Below are positions 1 through 45,455 of a stretch of 64,000 nt of DNA, in pieces; within the stretch, counting starts at the first letter, position 1; each line of letters begins with the position of its first letter. The stretch comes from Tiliqua scincoides (Eukaryota > Chordata > Lepidosauria > Squamata > Scincidae). The DNA is taken from contig NC_089822.1 in NCBI RefSeq assembly GCF_035046505.1, forward strand, positions 114,283,307-114,347,306. The letters are read 5' to 3'. The translations under genes and the position numbers were made by a program. The notes under the pieces were generated by a model. It worked only from the letters and a program-made list of their open reading frames with translations, ran no database searches and had not been told where the DNA came from.

Positions 1-3000
1 AACGATACCCCAATGTGTACAGTCATTGTGTGCCTACCTAGTGAGCAGTAGCATGTTGTGTTGTTTCTAGCCTGCTGCAGATTGTGGGAGTGGAGGAGAG
101 GCTGGGGTGGGTGAAGTACCTCCAGTCCACAATATGGGTCAGGTGTGCCTCTGAGTGAAGGGTGCAACACATGGTGGCCAGACAGCTCTGTACCTTCAGT
201 CATGAGGCCTCAAGTGTGTCATTGCTCACCGCCTACATGCTGCTTGCTTGACATTAGGAGGGTTCTCCCACATCCAGGCTGTTTTGCTGCTGTTATTGTG
301 GGACGTGAGGTTGGATAGTGGACACTTTGGCCCCCCAGAATTCCTCTCTGTTCTTCTAGAAATATGCCTGGAAAGTCAGTGTGTCTGAGCAGCATGTCTC
401 TCTCTCCCCCTTCCCCCCCCCCAGACTCCCTGGATTCAGCCTGCCTATGCTGTAGCTAGGCTGTCTGGGGCTGACTTGTGGGCGTCCACAAGGAATCTTT
501 TTCCATACGGAAGCATCCACCACCACCTGCATTCTGAATTGATACAGTTCTGACACAGGTATACCATCTTAGTGAGATCTAGGTCCATGTCACATGCTCA
601 TTCCAAGGACTGGACCATGGTTGAAATTAGCTGAATTGACCTTGGCTGGAGGCAGCTATCTATTAAGAAAGGGTTGTTTCTTTGGACTAGGTATGAGTCT
701 ATCTTCTACTGTATAAAATCCATAATGGGCAAAGAGGACAGCCCCAGCCCAATCCTACCCTGTAAGCTTTGCATTCTAGCAACCCTTCATGCAGGTACAT
801 GCATAAAGCATTTCCAGCCACTGCAAATAGATAAAGGGCCCCTCTCCCTGTGGATCTTTTGATGTCCTGTAAGTATTACCTATTTCTTGTCCTCACCTAC
901 CTGGCTTCCCTCTGCTACTTCACTGCAGCAGGAGGTGGGGGGATGCCTCTCTTACAGAAAAGGAGAAGTTTTACTTTGGACCAATGTGTTGCTAGTGCAT
1001 TGTCATGAGTGGATAGGATAAATTAGGATATCCCCTTCTACCGTTTAATCAAGTAGTCCTTTCCCCTCCACCTTATTCTGGAGTCCTGATGCCCCTCTTT
1101 CATTTCTCCTTTGTAATCTCAGTTCTCCTCCAACCTTCCCCACATATTTCCACCTCTTAAGGTGGTAACACCAACTCCTTTCATCATAGACCCTTCCCCC
1201 AACAGCCTCTCCTACTTATCATATTGTAAGAGGAACTTTAAAACATCCGTCATTTGGGTTAACTTCTTTCTTACTCCCCCCATGGTAACTTAGTTCATCT
1301 TTAGTCAATAAATTGACATTTTATAATGCAAGACTGATTTTCTTTTGAGCAAGGGCTGACAGCAGGTATGACAGGACAAGGATCTGAAACATTTTGTACT
1401 AAAGTTGGAAAATAGAAGTGGCATCCTTCTTCCACTAAAGTAACATGTGAAATAATCTGTTGAGAAGTTCTCCACAAACCTCACTGAAATGAGTGTCAGA
1501 ATTTCCTGGTGGATTGTGCCTCATGGGTCAGTTCTGCTTACACCCCTGCGCCCCTCCTTTCTGATGCCAAAGATTTGCCACCCAAGACGGCCATCACACC
1601 TTACCTCATGTTAGAACCACCTCTCCTTTCTAAGGAAAAAGAAAAAAAAAATCACAAAAGTGGTCAAACTGGCTGAAAAATGACTAGAAGAGAAACAGAA
1701 CTGGGAGTGAGTCAAGTGAACAAAAAGTAGCAAGCCAGAAGGGTGGGTGAGTTTTCGTGATGACTCAGGGTCTAGCTAACCCATAATCAGTGTCAGGAGG
1801 CACACACGCTTGGAGTGTGTGTGAGATACAAGATACAGGAGGCCCTTGCTAAAGGAATGAGTAACAGAGGAGGGGGAAGGGATCCTGACTGTCTTTTCCG
1901 AGGCCAAATCTGGGAGTTAACAAGGAAGGCCAGAATCTGGAGTTGCACCCAGAGACAATCTCACTGAGAGCGAAGTTGATACAACTGTTTTGGGGCCACA
2001 AACTGCAGTATAGCAGAAGTTCATGGGGCCTAATCCACTGGTACACTCTCCTGGACAAGTCCTATTGGAATGAATGAGAGTTGCATAAACGCACCACTGT
2101 GTTCTCTTATACTATTCCCATTCACTTTAATGGGCCAATTAAGTTAATACTTTAAAGTCTGAACCAACCTTACACAAATAAGAACATGTCTGCTCTCTGT
2201 GCATGCATGTCCTGGTCCTTCTCCTCAGTTCCATGTTAGTTTCCTGAATTTTGCATATGGGAAAGGGGTTGGATTCAGATGTAAAAAGTGTTGTCCACAC
2301 CAGCCCACTGTACCAGAATTTCCCAGTAGACTGAACCCCAAGTTAATTCAGAGAGGAGCACAGTGCTCTTTTTTTCCCCTGCCTCTGACAACAACCCAGG
2401 CTTGATTGTCCTTTGACACCACTACCCTGTGTCTTGCTTGTGATTGTGTCAAAAGGTCAAATTCCCTCACACACACCCTCCTCCTACACTAGGGAATGAT
2501 ACAGCCGTAGCACAGTAACTCTGTTGCTATGGAAACAAGGCACATAGAAGCTTTTTTTAAACATTCCATGTGCCAGAATATGGGGGGGGGACAAGATTAT
2601 CAAGTCTCAGCCAACATAAAGATTTGCGTTATGTGTTGCATGGTGGAAAGAGAAGGCAGGCAGCTGGGACAACTAAGCAGGAAACAGAGCCATATCTTGT
2701 GGGATAATGCATCTTTTCTTGAAGTTACTAAGTTTAGGATCTCTGATAAACCATCCCTTCAACAAGTCAGTTGACAGCTTATTAAACTATGAAAGCTATC
2801 CAAGGAATGCTGGAAGTCAATATCCCAGGACTCCCCCTGGTGCTGGCCTGTGGCAGAACCGCAGCAGAGTACCACTTGGGGAAAGGGGCAATAGTTAGAT
2901 CAGAAGTTAGCAACCTTCTTCCGCATCAGGTCAAACAATATTAAGAACACATTTTCATTCAATACACATGCACACACCTCCTTATTAGGCCATAGAGCTA

Positions 3001-4054
3001 AGAAAAAAAGGGATGAGCATGAGGCACATGTCCAAACAGAAAATGATGCTCAAAGGAAGTGTCGGCCCTTGGTCTATTTACACTGTAAGCCCCACACAGA
3101 TAGAATTATAAACTTGAATTCTTTTTAGGAGCACTGCAGACTGGGCAGATAAAACCTTTTGGGCCAGATGATTTCAGGTGGTAAGTCCTATCTGGCCCAT
3201 GGCCGTAGGTTGCCTTGCACTGGGTTAGATGTTCTCTTCCCTCCCGAGGAAATGTTCTTATTTATAGGATTAGAACCTTGGGTTGCCAACTCTTCCGGAT
3301 TGGCCTAGGCTGTAGAGCAGTGGTTCCCAATCTTTAGCAGCCTGCAGACCACTGAAGCAAACACTGGAATTGTTGTGGACCACATGCAAGCCCCTCCATC
3401 CTGAACTATAAACAGTTTTTTGGGCTGGGTACCGTGGTCTAGCTTTTTTACCTAATAAGCCTAAACCAATCCTAAAAGGGGGGGGGGCTAACTACCACCA
3501 CATTAAAGTTAAGTTAAAAACTGAAAACTAAAAAAATCTAAAAAGCTAAAACTAAAAACTCACTTCTCCAATTCACGGAGTGGAAGGAGGAGCAGAGGAA
3601 GTAAGCAGCCGGACAGGGATACCCACCCCAGCAAAGAGGGTCTGCTGTCTAAAGAGAATGCTTCAATTGGCTGCATGGATGGGCCAGTCCTATAAGTGCA
3701 GCTCCCTCCCGTCAGAGAGAAACTGGAATGGGGAAGTTGGGGAGGCTTTGTACTCCTCCAAGAAGCAGCCTTGGCCTCTTCATTCCAGCCTTCAAGATTC
3801 ACTCAGCAGCAGAGAAGTAGGTGCCCTGATATAAAAGCAGTGGAGAAGTAGGTGCCCTGGGCAACTTTTAGCAGCCCCTGTAGTCTAGAAGTAGACACGG
3901 TTTTGGCCCACCTGAAAATCAGAATACTGACCCATCCTAATTTTAAGCAACTGAATTCTCTTGCCTCATATGGGTGTAGCGATAAAGTACCAGGTTGCTG
4001 TGCTGCAAAGATTACAATAGAATACATGCTTCTAACAAGCATTGTTGGAATAAA
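1..4054. other. Intergenic DNA, no gene recognised
   Basis: No spliced coding signal, RNA gene or long frame on either strand. It holds only a partial hAT end at 3318 and short inverted-repeat debris. In human the next gene on this side is IQSEC2, as I recall; I see no trace of it here. Confidence 0.6.
3318..3425. mobile_element. hAT-like element, one end only
   Basis: CAGTGGTTCCCAATC followed by CAGACCACTGAAG. No matching right end was found, so it is truncated or diverged; the right limit is approximate. Confidence 0.45.
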
Positions 4055-5533
4055 ACATTGTTAATAAATGACCTGATATGCAGCAAGGAGACCAAGTTTG
4101 CAGATGACACTAAGCATTGAGGTGGTGAGGGCCAGAAGGAATTGTGAAGAGTTTCAGAAGGATCTCTCTAAACTGGGAGCACCAAAATGGCAGATCCGCT
4201 TCAATGTAAGTGTAAAAGTAAAATAAAAACTTCATACACACTACGCAGTGGTTCTCAAACTTTTTAGCACCAAGATCTACATTTCAGAAGGATAATCTGT
4301 CAGGATGCACTGGAAGTAATGTCATGCCCAGAAGTGATATCAACAAGCAGGAAAATTTTTAATACCAACCCCTACGACAAAATCAAAATCAATTAATTAA
4401 AAATTTGATACATTTTTAAAAAATTATTTAAATAAAGAAGAACCCTCCTAACCTTCCCGCGCAGTTAAAGACATTTAAAAAACATTCTGAAGATTGCAAT
4501 CCTTTCCACATTTACCAGCAGTAAGCCCCATTGACTATCATTGTTAAAAGCATATACTGTTCATAGTAACCTGTTAGAAGTACATGTTATTTTTAAAAGT
4601 AACAATTCCCCAAATGCAGTCACATACCATGGTAGCATCAAGTTTAATATATAAAAAATAAAATACACATTGAAATGAATGGGGACTAACCTGAAATTGG
4701 CTTGTGACCCACGTAGTGGGTCCTGACCCACAGTTTGAGAAACGTTGAGCTATAGTTTCTGAGCTGTCTGTGACAGATCAGGAGAGAACTCTTGGAGAGG
4801 TGGTAGTCAGCTTGATGAAAATATTGACCACGCAGCAGCGAAGACCAGTTCCATGCTTGGGATAATTAAAAAAGGGAATGGGAATAAAACAGCCAATATT
4901 ATCATTGTACAAATTGATATTAAGGCTGCATCTAGAGTATTGTGTCCAGTTCTGGTCTCCACATCATAAAAAGGATATAGTGGAACTGGAAAAGGTGCAG
5001 AAGAGAGCGATGGTTAGTGGCCTGGGGCACCTCCCTTTAAGAGAAAAGTCTACAGCATCTGGGGCTTCTCAGGCTAGAAAAAAGGCACCTGAGGGGGGAC
5101 ATAATTGAGATATATAAAATCATGCATGGGATGAAGTGGATAGAGGGCATTTCTTTTTTCTCTTGCACAACCCCAGAACCAGGGGACATCCACTAAGTTA
5201 GAACAGAAAAAAGAATTTCTTTATCCAATAATTAATCTGTGGAACTCCTTGCCACAGAATGCGGTGATGGCACCTTGCTTAGATGCCTTTAAAAAGGAAT
5301 TGGACGGATTTGTGGAAGAAAAGTCCATAAGAGGTCACAAGCCACAGTGACTATACGCAAGCTCTGAGTTTTAGAGGTAGGGGACCTCTGAATGCCAGAT
5401 GCAAGAGAGCAGCAACAGGACACAGGTATCTTGTTGTCTGTGTGCTCCCCTGAAGCATCAGGTGGGCCACAGTGAGATACAGGAAGCTGGACTAGATAGG
5501 CCCTTGGCCTGAACCAGCAGGGCTCCTTATGCA
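4055..5533 (+). mobile_element. Old CR1 LINE fragment, interrupted by a hAT element
   Basis: Both sides match the CR1 reverse transcriptase and 3' end of the young copy at 31140-32990: GTTTGCAGATGACAC (FADDT region) before the interruption, and [50 protein letters not shown] and the GGAAGCTGGACTAGAT tail after it. The frame is broken in several places. Sequence 4246-4747 is a later hAT insertion. Confidence 0.85.
4246..4747. mobile_element. Non-autonomous hAT-like element nested in CR1
   Basis: Starts CAGTGGTTCTCAAACT and ends AGTTTGAGAAACGTTG, inverted termini of the hAT (Charlie/MER5) type. About 500 bp, no coding capacity. It splits the CR1 copy between two colinear parts. The target duplication is decayed. 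A second copy of the same family starts at 63833. Confidence 0.75.
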
Positions 5534-7034
5534 AAGTGCTTGGGATATTCAAAAGCACTATATGCACACATATTCAGTTTTGTCTTGACTCACCTTCACT
5601 GAGGTTTTAAGACGGGACTACACAACATACACTGCAGGTAGCGGCTTACAAAAGTGGATACTCTTCCATATAGTTTTGTAAGGTTCAACCCTGGAAGGGC
5701 TTAGGTAGGCTTGTTCTAGCCCTCAGGGAGGCCTCAGATTGGCTTGAGGGGAAGGGGGTTCCAGCAACCCTATTCTTCTCCCTATTACAGCTGCCAATCC
5801 TGGTTTAGGAGCAGGAGCTGTTCACCTCACACCTCCCTGCTTCATACTGACTGCCTCTTATCTCTGCCTTCCGTTTTATGGAGCAAGCCCGCCCCCTTTC
5901 GCCCCTCCCTTTCCTCCTGGTGGGGCAGAAAAGGCCCTTTCCTGTGCATTGCTTGTTTCCCTCAGTGTTACCTGTTTGTCCTGCCAGTCTCCCCTACCTG
6001 ATTGAGGTGAATCAACCCTCTTTGCCCCTCCCCGCTTGCTTTCGTGGCAGCATGGGACATGGCGACCAACTCGGAAGGCCCCTCTGCCACGCCTCTGTCT
6101 AGGGGAGCATGGAGGCTTCTGTGCTTTGTTTGCCCGCCTGTTTGCTGCAGCATCGGTCTCCAGAGCCATATTCCCTGCTCCAGGGTAAGTCGGGGCCAGG
6201 GCATCTGGGGGCCCCCAACAAGTTTAAAAAAAGAAACTTACACTAGAAAACTTTCCTAACAAGAGAACTCTAGCCTAGCTGCCTCCTACCTACCTCGTAT
6301 ATCGGGTAGATACCCTTTCACCTCACATGCTAGTTTTTTTGCATGCAAGAAATGTTTTGTATGCAAGAGTATTATATCATGCAAGCTCCCACCTGGGTAA
6401 TACAGTCCAGATTCAGGTTGACCACTTCAGTGAGAATTAGGTCCAGGTGCATTTGTCTTCTGATGAACCCTCCCTTCTTCTGTAGGATTAGATGCACATC
6501 AGACTACCAAGCATGAGAAGGATGCAGGGAGGGTCAATAGGTTACTGTATGCTGAGTACAGAGACCAGTTGCTTCCCCCAGCAGATCCCTCATCACAATT
6601 CCCACTGTAGAGCCACAGCAGGGCAATTCAGGGGGTGCCCTATTTCTACTATCAACAAACACACTGGCAAACCTTTGTTGATGACAATTGACTCCTGCAA
6701 AGGAATCCTATGCACATCATACAGGATTCCACTCTGCATTCCATCTCACCCATATTGTCTTCCAGGGCTAATGAAACTGCTTTCAACGCCACTCTTTGAT
6801 GCCTACTGAGGAGCACTTGACAGCATCAAATGATACCCACAAACAATCTATGGAGTACTTGTTAAATCAAGCTAGCAGCCATCATTGCCAAAGGCTTAGT
6901 TGCCAGTGAAAAACTGAACCCATCCATGGCTGGAGGAAGAAAACCTTTCTGGAAGTGGAAAACCCAGACATCTTTGTATCATATAGTGTTTCATTGCAGA
7001 AAACAACCCCCAAAACAAGATTAAGAAGCGAGTG
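5534..7034. other. Intergenic DNA with a GC-richer patch
   Basis: The part at about 5870-6210 is C/G-rich on a plain AT-rich background and includes CTCCAG|GGTAAGTC near 6180, which resembles a splice donor. No conserved protein is readable, so I make no gene call. Confidence 0.4.
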
Positions 7035-7720
7035 TTCTTTCAAGAACAAATCAATTGTACAAATCAATGGTAAGGCCACATCTGGAGTATTGTGTCCAGT
7101 TCTGGTCGCCACATCTCAAAAAGGACATAGTGGAAATGGAAAAGGTGCAAAAGAGAGTGACTAAGATGATTACTGGGCTTGGGCACCTTCCTTATGAGGA
7201 AAGGCTACGGCGTTTGGGCCTCTTCAGCCTAGAAAAGAGCCGCCTGAGGGGGACATGATTGAGACATACAAAATTATGCATGGGAAGGATAAAGTGGATA
7301 GAGAGGTGCTCTTTACACTCACACATAACACCAGAACCAGGGGACATCCACTAAAATTGAGTGTTGGGTTAGGACAGACAAAAGAAAATATTTCTTTACT
7401 CAGTGTGTGGTTGGTCTGTGGAACTCCTTGCCACAGGATGTGGTGATGGCATCTGGCCTGGACACCTTTAAAAAGGAATTGGACAAGTTTCTGGAGGAAA
7501 AATCCATTACGGGTTACAAGCCATGATGTGTATATGCAACCTCCTGATTTTAGAAATGGGCTATGTCAGAATGCCAGATGCAAAGGAGGGCACCAGGATG
7601 AGGTCTCTTGTTATCTGGTGTGCTCCCTGGGGCATTTGGTGGACCGCTGTGAGATACAGGAAGCTGGACTAGATGGGCCTATGGCCTGATCCAGTGGGGC
7701 TGTTCTTATGTTCAAGCAGC
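7035..7720 (+). mobile_element. CR1 LINE 3' fragment
   Basis: Encodes remnants of the CR1 C-terminus ([34 protein letters not shown]...) and runs through the conserved 3' UTR (GATACAGGAAGCTGGACTAG) to GTTCTTATG near 7717. The reading frame is broken. Confidence 0.88.
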
Positions 7721-9446
7721 AGCAGTACAAGTCATTCAACAAAAGCCACTCAGAGCTTGGGGTTGAAGAATTGTGGTCCTCCTGCTGGACACCAGCACCC
7801 ATCCTTCTCCTTTACAGTACATACAGCAAGGCCTGAAGTAATTTTGATACCAAGTCCATGAAAATGCTGTCACCTGCTAAGAGCTGAGCCAAAACAATGA
7901 CTTGCCTCATTTTGTGTTAATATTAAAAAGCACCTTCTACATTTGGTGATTCTCTTTTAACTTGTTCATGCTGTTTCAGTACTGTACACCATTTTTCTTC
8001 TTTGTTCACATTGCCATTTGATCCACTTGACTGCGACAACCCACATGATATTGTCAATGCCATGACAAATATCCATCACCAATCATGTTGGTTACCTCAG
8101 CCAACTGCAGTAATTGAGCCACATTGGATAAATGAGGCCATGGGCAGAGAAGGTAAAGAAAGAAATGGACAAAATATAGAGTATTAGCCAAGAGACCTAG
8201 GGCTAAACACAAGTGGCCAGTGAAGTATTTTTTCAGTATTTTGTTCAGAAGCATCAGAGGCACTAGTTTCAAGGTAAAAATTGCATGTTCCATTTCCCCT
8301 GGCTGTAAAGAAAGGCAAGGAGCTATGCAAAACCACTCATACCCCACTCCTCAGCCACCAGAACCTTGCTCAGTTGCCATTCTGACATTTCAGCATGGAT
8401 TTGTCACAAATATTCAAGTGTTTCTCCTCCAGCCATAAGGACAACAAACTTGCATTCTGCAAGCATTTGCGGTAGATGGCCTTTGACCTCACAGTGCTTC
8501 TTGTATCATTCTAGATCAGGGTTGCCTCAAAAAACACAACTGCAAAACATCTTTTAGATCTGTGACTGGGCGGGGGCAACTATAATGTTACATTGCTGGA
8601 AGGAGGGAAACTTCCCCCAATCTCACTGAGGATTCTATTACAAATAAGGGCTGCATGCAACCAACAATTCCACAAGGCTGCAGAGAAAGCGATACTGGGA
8701 GTAGAAACTGGGAATCTCATGAATGTTTTCCAAATCAAGTTTTTAGGACCTTTGAAGATACTCTTGAAAAGTGCTCCATTCTCAGAAATTAGAGGGGTGA
8801 TTATTAAAGAGTTCCAGTGACTAGGGGATGGGCATTTTAACAGCCCATAAAAAAGCCACTTGTGCCTTCACATACCTAGCAAAACCATTAATGAGTCATG
8901 CCAAAATAATTTCAAGCAATCTGCGCATTCAAACTACAAGTACAATGTTTATACTGGACTACAGAATTCTTGGCACAGAATTTAAATTATTTGGCCAAAG
9001 AGGTCGGAGTATAGACACAGCATCAATTTATGTTCCTTTTGATTAGCAGGTTCATCAGTGTCAATCTTCCGAGGTGAAATAAGATCATCTAAGGTTTTGT
9101 AGCGATAGGCAAACCATTCCTTGCTAAATTACAAGGTAGTTTAGCAATTGCCAGAAAATAAAACTTCCGTTGCAGACATCTTTGCTTGAAGAAAGCTTGC
9201 TTCCCTGAACACACAATGTCCCTCATTAGTAAATTGCATCCAGCCCAGAAAGGTTTGTCAGCACTCATTCAAGATCTGCTGCTTTCAGGATTTATGGGGC
9301 AGTGGGGGATTGGCAGAGAATGTTCAGGAGACTCCATAACATAGGTACAACCTTGGTGCATTTTGATAAAAGGAACTGAATTCTTATCAGCACCACTGAG
9401 CCCCTTTCCCTTCCCAATGCATCTTCCCCAGAAAACAGCATTAGAA
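7721..9446. other. Region beyond the SMC1A 3' end, nothing recognised
   Basis: Unique-looking sequence without recognisable repeats or coding frames. If the SMC1A 3' UTR is as long as in human, part of this could be transcribed. Confidence 0.4.
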
Positions 9447-9947
9447 GACAGAAGTAACATATTTTAATTTCAAATCACACACACATACAACGTGCGTACA
9501 CATGATATTAGGCTGGGGGGGGAAAGCAACATCTGGAGCCAAAGGCGAAAGCTCTGCATGAGAGAAATCCTTGAGAACCCACCATGATTTTGGTCCTAAA
9601 GAGACAATTTTAAAAAGATATTTAGTTACAGGGCAGGAATCACACCCCACCTCTTCTCTTCCCTGCCCCAGCAAAAGATCCTATCTTAAAAAGGGGGGAC
9701 GACGACTCTAACAGCTCCAATGGAGAGGGAGAAGTGGGTTCCATGGGAAACAAACTTCTGTTACAGGAACAAAGATGATATCTTGCACTCAGCAGTGAGA
9801 ACCCTCCTCTACCCAGTAATAACAAAAAACCACTAGAAATTTATAGGATAAATAAAGGACAGTTTAAGGCCTTTGTGGAACAGAAAGGTAAGAGAAGAGA
9901 AGGGTGTGAAATGCTGATCAGGGTGTCCAGCTGCTTCCTTCCTGCCC
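9447..9947 (-). other. SMC1A: Putative SMC1A 3' UTR
   Basis: Sequence after the TAA at 9950-9948. The best candidate poly(A) signal on this strand is ATTAAA, read 9468 to 9463, followed by a T/GT-rich stretch suited to a downstream element. I see no canonical AATAAA on this strand between here and the CR1 copy ending near 7720. The human 3' UTR is, as I recall, much longer, so the true end may lie lower. Confidence 0.45.
9463..9468 (-). terminator. Candidate SMC1A poly(A) signal (ATTAAA)
   Basis: ATTAAA on the minus strand about 480 bases after the SMC1A stop codon. It is the second most common poly(A) hexamer. Support is by sequence only. Confidence 0.35.
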
Positions 9948-41640
<31,693 letters not shown>

Positions 41641-41724
41641 CGTAAGCGCAGATGCCTGTGCGTGTTTACTCGGAAGTAAGGGATGCGACGTGTAGGGATG
41701 AGTGTGTAGGAAACCCAAGGCAGT

Positions 41725-41806
41725 CCAGGACGCTTAGTCGGAAGTAAGTTCCATTGTGTTCAATGGGGTTTACTCCCAGGAAAGTGTTGTGGGACTGCAC
41801 CCCGCG
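41725..41806. mobile_element. Palindromic foldback copy near the RIBC1 promoter
   Basis: GTCGGAAGTAAGTTCCATTG ... AATGGGGTTTACTCCCAGGA and GGGACTGCACCCC match the core of the 93-bp array unit. Single copy in RIBC1 intron 1. Confidence 0.65.
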
Positions 41807-44800
41807 TGTATTTAGGGCTCCCGCCTTCCCTTCCCTGCAAGGCGGGCAGGTGGCCTTGCTCTCTGAGGGGGGAGGCACTGCTGAGCTCAGGAGACACCAG
41901 CAGGTAGAGGCGGTGACTCGGGAAGGCTCTGGCCTGGAACGCGGGTTGCAGCCCTTGGTCTTCAAATGGTGGGGGTCGGAGTCTGGTCCATCACTTGAAC
42001 TAGGATGGAGCTCAGAAGGCTTTTTTTGCAGAGTGGAGGCTGCCGCCTCTTGTGCCAGCACTGGGACCCTCCCAGTGACGCTTGCTGCTGTTTCTCCTGT
42101 GTCAGTTTTAGGTCTGTGAGCTTTCTTGAGATGGGGAGCTGAGAATGAAAATTCATTCCTTTGCTAAGCAAACTGCTTCAAACCTCTTGTCAACGAGCAA
42201 CACGCAGGGCATCCCAAGAAACTCTTTTGGGCCAGATCTATGCCAGTAAATTTGCTGATGCGCATTCGAGCAGCCCGTGTAAGGCTGCAGGGACCAGGAG
42301 TGGAGGTTAGGATTTGGTCTATGTTGCCCCCTTCCGGGCCCAGTCTGCCTCCCAATCCACTCTCTCGCTACCCTCTCTTACCCCCTGAGCTGGCCTGCCT
42401 TGGCTGGCACAAACCTGCCCCCTCCGGGTCCAGATTCAGCCTCCAGGGGCTAGCACGGATCCATGTCAGCCTAGCCAGCTCCATAGTAGTAGAGTGTGCT
42501 TTCTGGCACATTCACAATACTCCTGGGCCAGTGTAGGGGACCTGTGCTGGCCAGTCGCACACTCAGGAGTGCGCTCCAAGGGACCTGCAGACATCCACCG
42601 GTGTGTGGGCTGGTTCCGTACATCTGTTCAATTGCTTTCCTTAGATGTTAAATGTTTAGATTTTCTACAATGAAGTACACTGTGTATAAAGTAGAGATTG
42701 TTAAAATATGCAGTGTTAAGACACCTTGTATTATAACAGCTTGTACTATAACAACAAATTATGTAATTTGTTGCATGCTCATATCTGATATGGCATGCCA
42801 AGCACTGACCCTCCCCTTACCTGATGATGTGCCAGCCACTGCTTCTCCTATTCTCCAGTGTTCTAGCTCAGCACAGTCTTCCTCTCTACATTTCCTCTTC
42901 TGCTCTGTCTTCCTTTTCCAGTCCAGGGAGTAGAAGGAGAAGGAAGAGCAGTAGAGGCAAGTAGGTGGATGGAGATGAGCACTCCCCACCAATCTGCTGC
43001 CTGAGGCAACTGCTTCAGTGGCTCTCATGACCATAAGTGCTGTTCAACCAGTGGTAATTCAAAATATGGCAAATATTACTGGTCATATAGATTACCACTA
43101 TGTGTACGTGAGGTGTCTGATCTAGCTTACAAGTACTACTTCCTCCAGGGACAGCAGAGAGTGGGAAACTCACCACAGACATTTCTGCAGCAAGGAAGAT
43201 CCATATGCAATCCATCCATGTGCTGCTATCTCCCAGCCCATTCCCTCCCCCTCCCCACAATGTGTCATCCTTGCCCATCCTGCACTCTTTTGAAGGTCAG
43301 GATTCAGAATGTTACACAGCCGCACCTCACAGGTGTAAGTGGTATACTTATCTTTTTACATAGGTAAATAGTGCAATTGATAGACATGATAGTTTACAGA
43401 TTAACATAAGCATTAAGATGAGTCTGTGCTCCAAAGAATTTGGAATCTAAATTTCAACAGTGGGGAAACAACAGAAGGGAGATGCATGAGGGAAGCAGGG
43501 GTCATAAGACATCCATGTGAACAACTGTGGCTGGTGAGGCAATGCATCATATGCGGCATTTTCCTCCAAATCCTAATGTTGCAGAGGATGTTGAGGTGCA
43601 TTTGAGACTGAACTTGCACCAGGACTCAGCCCTATATTCTATATTCAGTTAGTTCAAATGGGTGAAAGTGTCCATTGAGCAAGTATTGCTACGGAGAAGG
43701 AAGAGGAAAAATGGCTTTGAAGAGCAAGTGAAGATGCTTGTTCGAAAGTTCTTAAACATTTATGGAAGAATTTCTAGCATAAATGTATTTAAAGAGAAAA
43801 CAAAAGTATAGGCTTTTCCCTGTATCCATAGGTGCTCCATTCCAGCGCCCTGTCAGATACAGAAACTGCAGATACTGGGAACTGTGTCTTAACACCCCCC
43901 ACATCTTCTCCCACACCAATTAACATTGTTTTGAGGCTTACTGCAGCAAAATGTTTCTTCCTTTTACAGGATTCCGTAAGTATGCAAGGTTATAGCGAGA
44001 CGTGCAGGCAGCAGGCAGCCTGAATGCTTGAAGAGACTAGAGCAATATTAACACTTGTCCTCTACCATACCAATTTGCATGATTCACTACACATTAGAAG
44101 TACCACTGGAAGTAACTGGCAATGATATCATCACCAGATACTTCCAGATTGGGAGGCCAAGTGCAACACTACAAACACTGATAAAAGACTTAGGACAAAG
44201 AGGAGGGCTTTTCTGAGCATGCAAGAAGTGCACACTGGAGCTCTGCCTGCCAAGCTGAGCTTTCTACAACTGTTTATTGCACTGCATTGTTGGTCTTACT
44301 GCTGGGTGGTGAATGTATGGGGTTCTTGTGAGGACCACCAGACACCACCTCAAGTGCCAGTGGTACCTATACCACTGGTTGAGAAATACTGGATTAGGTC
44401 AAATCTTAACAGCAAGCAGGAGGTTAACAGTTTCCTGTTAACATTTGATCCAATGTCTTCAAGCATTCAGGCTGCCTGCAGCCTGCCTGCATGTCATGCT
44501 ATAAGCTTACATGCTTACAGCATTCTGTAAAAGAAAGAACATTTTGCCACAATAAGCCTTGAAACATGGTTAATGGACATGGGGGTTCAGGGGGTCCACA
44601 GATTGACAGATAGTGGATCCACAGATGGGTGGGTGGAAGGACATCTGTAAACTTGTTTTGCACTGTTGCATCTTCATCTTGCCTGTGGTTCTCAGCTGAT
44701 CCATCCAGTGCATAAGAGCACAAGAAAAGCCCTGTTGAATCAGGCCAAAGGCCCATCTAGTCTAGCATTTTGATTTCTCTCAGAGGCCCCTGAAAGCAGG

Positions 44801-45364
44801 AAAGAAAGGCATACTTCCCTCCCGCTTTTGCACTCCTGCATATTGCCGTCATGGCTAGGAGTCCTTGGATAGACTTGTCCCAAGTTACAAATCATGCAGG
44901 CCTGCTTTGTATAGCACAATAAATTGGAAGAGTTAGTAAAGGCCAACTAGTTGTGATGGATTAGCCGTATTTGTTGTTCACATGCCTATACCATTCATGT
45001 ATAAAGTGTGTGTGTGTGATTTTTATATAAAAGGTGGGGGGTCACCAAACTCCTCTTATTTCTTGTATTGGTCCTACTGGGGAGGACAGCGTTCAAGGAG
45101 ATGAAATGCAGAGAGGTGAGTGGACTGGAAGAAAAATGCTTGAAATGGTGGAACATGGGAAAGTAGAGCAAATTAGTGTGCAGTTCCCCTCTTCTGCACA
45201 TCCTTTTAGATATCAGAGGTCTACATCTATTTTCTTTTGCTGCCCCTTCTGTTTGCAGCTGTCTTTAGAATATCTAAAAAGATGCTTCCTCCACAGCTTC
45301 CTTCAAATCCCTCCTTAAGACTCACCATTTTGTGAAGCTGTTGCACCACATCTTAATCCTCACT
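41807..45364. other. RIBC1 intron 1, mostly unassigned
   Basis: Apart from the CR1 end at 44708-44900, I see no repeat family or coding exon. The first part to about 42.5 kb is still moderately GC-rich. Confidence 0.5.
44708..44900 (-). mobile_element. CR1 LINE 3' end fragment
   Basis: AGCACAAGAAAAGCCCTGTT, AATCAGGCCAAAGGCCC and ATCTAGTCTAGCATTTTG match a different CR1 3'-end subfamily in antisense. In RIBC1 intron 1. Confidence 0.65.
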
Positions 45365-45372
45365 CTCTATTG

Positions 45373-45455
45373 CAATGGTTCTCAAATTTTTAGCATCAGG
45401 ACCCACTTTTTAGAATGACAGTCTAGTGGGTCCCAACCCAGTTTGAGAAATGCTA
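45373..45455. mobile_element. Very short hAT-like element
   Basis: CAATGGTTCTCAAAT ... AGTTTGAGAAATGCTA, 83 bp, flanked by CTCTATTG / CTCTGTTG. In RIBC1 intron 1. Confidence 0.65.

Noticed and set aside
6044-6259. Possible exon with a GTAAGT-like donor near 6180
   Set aside because: No recognisable protein, no acceptor partner and no conserved neighbour exon. Kept only as a GC-richer patch.
9850-9855. AATAAA just below the SMC1A stop codon
   Set aside because: It is on the plus strand, whereas SMC1A is transcribed from the minus strand.
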